Source: Clostridium sp. UBA701
GTDB lineage: Bacteria > Bacillota > Clostridia > Clostridiales > Clostridiaceae
Reading direction: 5' to 3'
Length of the DNA stretch: 29,807 nucleotides
Assembly: GCA_002298125.1 (NCBI GenBank)
Contig: DBMJ01000002.1
Coordinates: forward strand, 1 to 29,807
Every line of letters begins with the position of its first letter. Position 1 is the stretch's first letter. The notes under the pieces were generated by a model. The model saw only the letters and a list, made by a program, of their open reading frames with translations, made no database searches and was not told the DNA's origin. The translations under genes were made by a program, and so were the position numbers. Shown here piece after piece: positions 28,786-29,807 of the stretch.

Positions 28786-29784
28786 ATGTTCAATTTGAGA
28801 AACAGAAATTTTTTAACTCTTATGGATTTTAGCCCAAAGGAAATTCAGTATATGCTGGATCTTGCAAGAGATTTAAAAAAAGCAAAATATGCAGGAACAG
28901 AGCAGCCAAGGTTAAAAGGCAAAAATATAGTATTATTATTTGAGAAGGATTCCACTAGAACAAGATGTGCTTTTGAAGTAGCAGCATTAGATCAAGGTGC
29001 TCATGTTACTTATCTTGGACCTACAGGAAGTCAAATGGGTAAGAAGGAATCTATAGCAGATACTGCAAGAGTTCTTGGAAGAATGTATGATGGCATTGAG
29101 TATAGAGGATATGGTCAGGAAATAGTAGAGGAGCTGGCAAAATATGCTGGTGTTCCAGTATGGAATGGATTAACTAATGAAGACCATCCAACTCAGGTAT
29201 TGGCAGACTTCTTAACTATCATGGAGCATTTTGATAAGCCTCTTAACAAGGTGGTATTTGTATATGCTGGCGATGGAAGAAACAATATGGCTAACGCTTT
29301 GATGATAGGCGCTTGCAAGATGGGTATGGACTTTAGAATTATATCTCCAAAGAGCTTGTTCCCTGAAGCAGAATTAGTTGCAAAATGTGAAGCTGTTGCA
29401 AAGGAAACTGGTGCTAAGATTACAATAACTGACGATGTAGCAGAGGGCGTTAAAAATGCAGATGTAATATATACTGACGTTTGGGTTTCCATGGGAGAAG
29501 CTGCAGAGGTTTGGGCAGAGAGAATTAAGCTATTAAAGCCATATCAGGTTAATATGGAAATGCTAAAATTAACAGGAAATCCTAAGGTTAAATTCATGCA
29601 CTGTCTTCCAGCCTTCCATGATTTAAAGACTACGGTAGGCAAGGAAATCTATGAAAAATATGGTTTAGAGTCTATGGAAGTTACTGATGAAGTATTTGAG
29701 AGTGCGCATTCAGTGGTATTTGATGAGGCAGAAAACAGAATGCATACTATTAAAGCAGTGATGGTATCAACACTAGGTCAATAA
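28786..29784 (+). CDS. arcB: Ornithine carbamoyltransferase, catabolic type
   Basis: A 332-aa transcarbamylase that splits citrulline with phosphate into ornithine and carbamoyl phosphate (the reverse of biosynthesis). The carbamoyl phosphate sites are STRTR (56-60) and HPTQ (134-137), the ornithine loop is DVWVSMGE (231-238), and HCLP (272-275) carries the catalytic cysteine. The start FNLRNRNFLTLMDFSPKEI and its length are those of catabolic enzymes, and the arc context agrees. GGAGGT lies 8 nt before the ATG. The window ends 23 nt after the stop, so any further arc genes or a terminator are not visible. Confidence 0.95.
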   Translation: MFNLRNRNFLTLMDFSPKEIQYMLDLARDLKKAKYAGTEQPRLKGKNIVLLFEKDSTRTRCAFEVAALDQGAHVTYLGPTGSQMGKKESIADTARVLGRMYDGIEYRGYGQEIVEELAKYAGVPVWNGLTNEDHPTQVLADFLTIMEHFDKPLNKVVFVYAGDGRNNMANALMIGACKMGMDFRIISPKSLFPEAELVAKCEAVAKETGAKITITDDVAEGVKNADVIYTDVWVSMGEAAEVWAERIKLLKPYQVNMEMLKLTGNPKVKFMHCLPAFHDLKTTVGKEIYEKYGLESMEVTDEVFESAHSVVFDEAENRMHTIKAVMVSTLGQ

Positions 29785-29807
29785 TTAAATAAGAAAAAAT
29801 TCCACTG

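Overview
The window reads as low-GC, anaerobic, spore-forming Firmicutes DNA, most likely Clostridiaceae. The evidence is strong AGGAGG-type ribosome sites, frequent AT-rich sigma-A promoters and rho-independent terminators, a clostridial 2[4Fe-4S] ferredoxin, a Gin/CsfB sporulation anti-sigma gene, AbrB, an arginine deiminase pathway, and a UGA-containing HesB-like gene that implies selenocysteine use. No CRISPR array, insertion sequence or prophage was seen. The species cannot be named from this sequence.

Layout. 1-555: the 3' end of an rRNA operon (5S rRNA), then a tRNA-Phe/tRNA-Cys unit with its own consensus promoter and terminator. 658-4694: an LD-carboxypeptidase, a CorA transporter, a small membrane protein and an M20-type amidohydrolase whose metal site looks degraded. 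4848-9746: a core cluster matching the order I recall near the Bacillus subtilis origin (csfB, yaaO-type decarboxylase, tmk, darA, holB, ricT). 9827-13889: a stretch absent from that Bacillus order, with ferredoxin, a beta-lactamase-fold serine hydrolase, an unknown gene and motAB. 13999-17208: the old order resumes with trmN6 and rsmI, interrupted by a PcsB/CwlO-like NlpC/P60 hydrolase behind a structured leader, then abrB facing the other way. 17442-20958: a NurA-HerA nuclease/translocase pair and a transaldolase. 20959-21452: an intergenic stretch with a dense cluster of DnaA boxes immediately upstream of a ComK-like gene that seems to start at ATT. 21947-24722: an envelope-stress type operon (secreted Ser/Gly/Thr-rich membrane protein, PspA, Cys-rich protein) divergent from a DUF1836 gene, the two promoters sharing a 12-base motif. 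24816-26027: a tiny YvrJ-family gene, a HesB-like selenoprotein gene with an in-frame TGA, and a two-TM membrane protein. 26469-29784: arcC, arcA and arcB for ATP-yielding arginine fermentation.

How the parts relate. The tmk-darA-holB-ricT block couples dTTP supply, c-di-AMP sensing, the clamp loader and RNase Y maturation, as in other Firmicutes. The items most worth a second look are the hidden HesB-like selenoprotein with its putative bSECIS and a CsoR-like palindrome in its leader; the DnaA-box cluster between tal and the ComK-like gene; the four-way-junction leader of the NlpC/P60 gene; the perfect palindrome across the nurA-herA promoter; and the shared motif of the pspA/DUF1836 divergent promoters. 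All assignments come from reading the sequence and from recalled family knowledge; no search or folding program was run.
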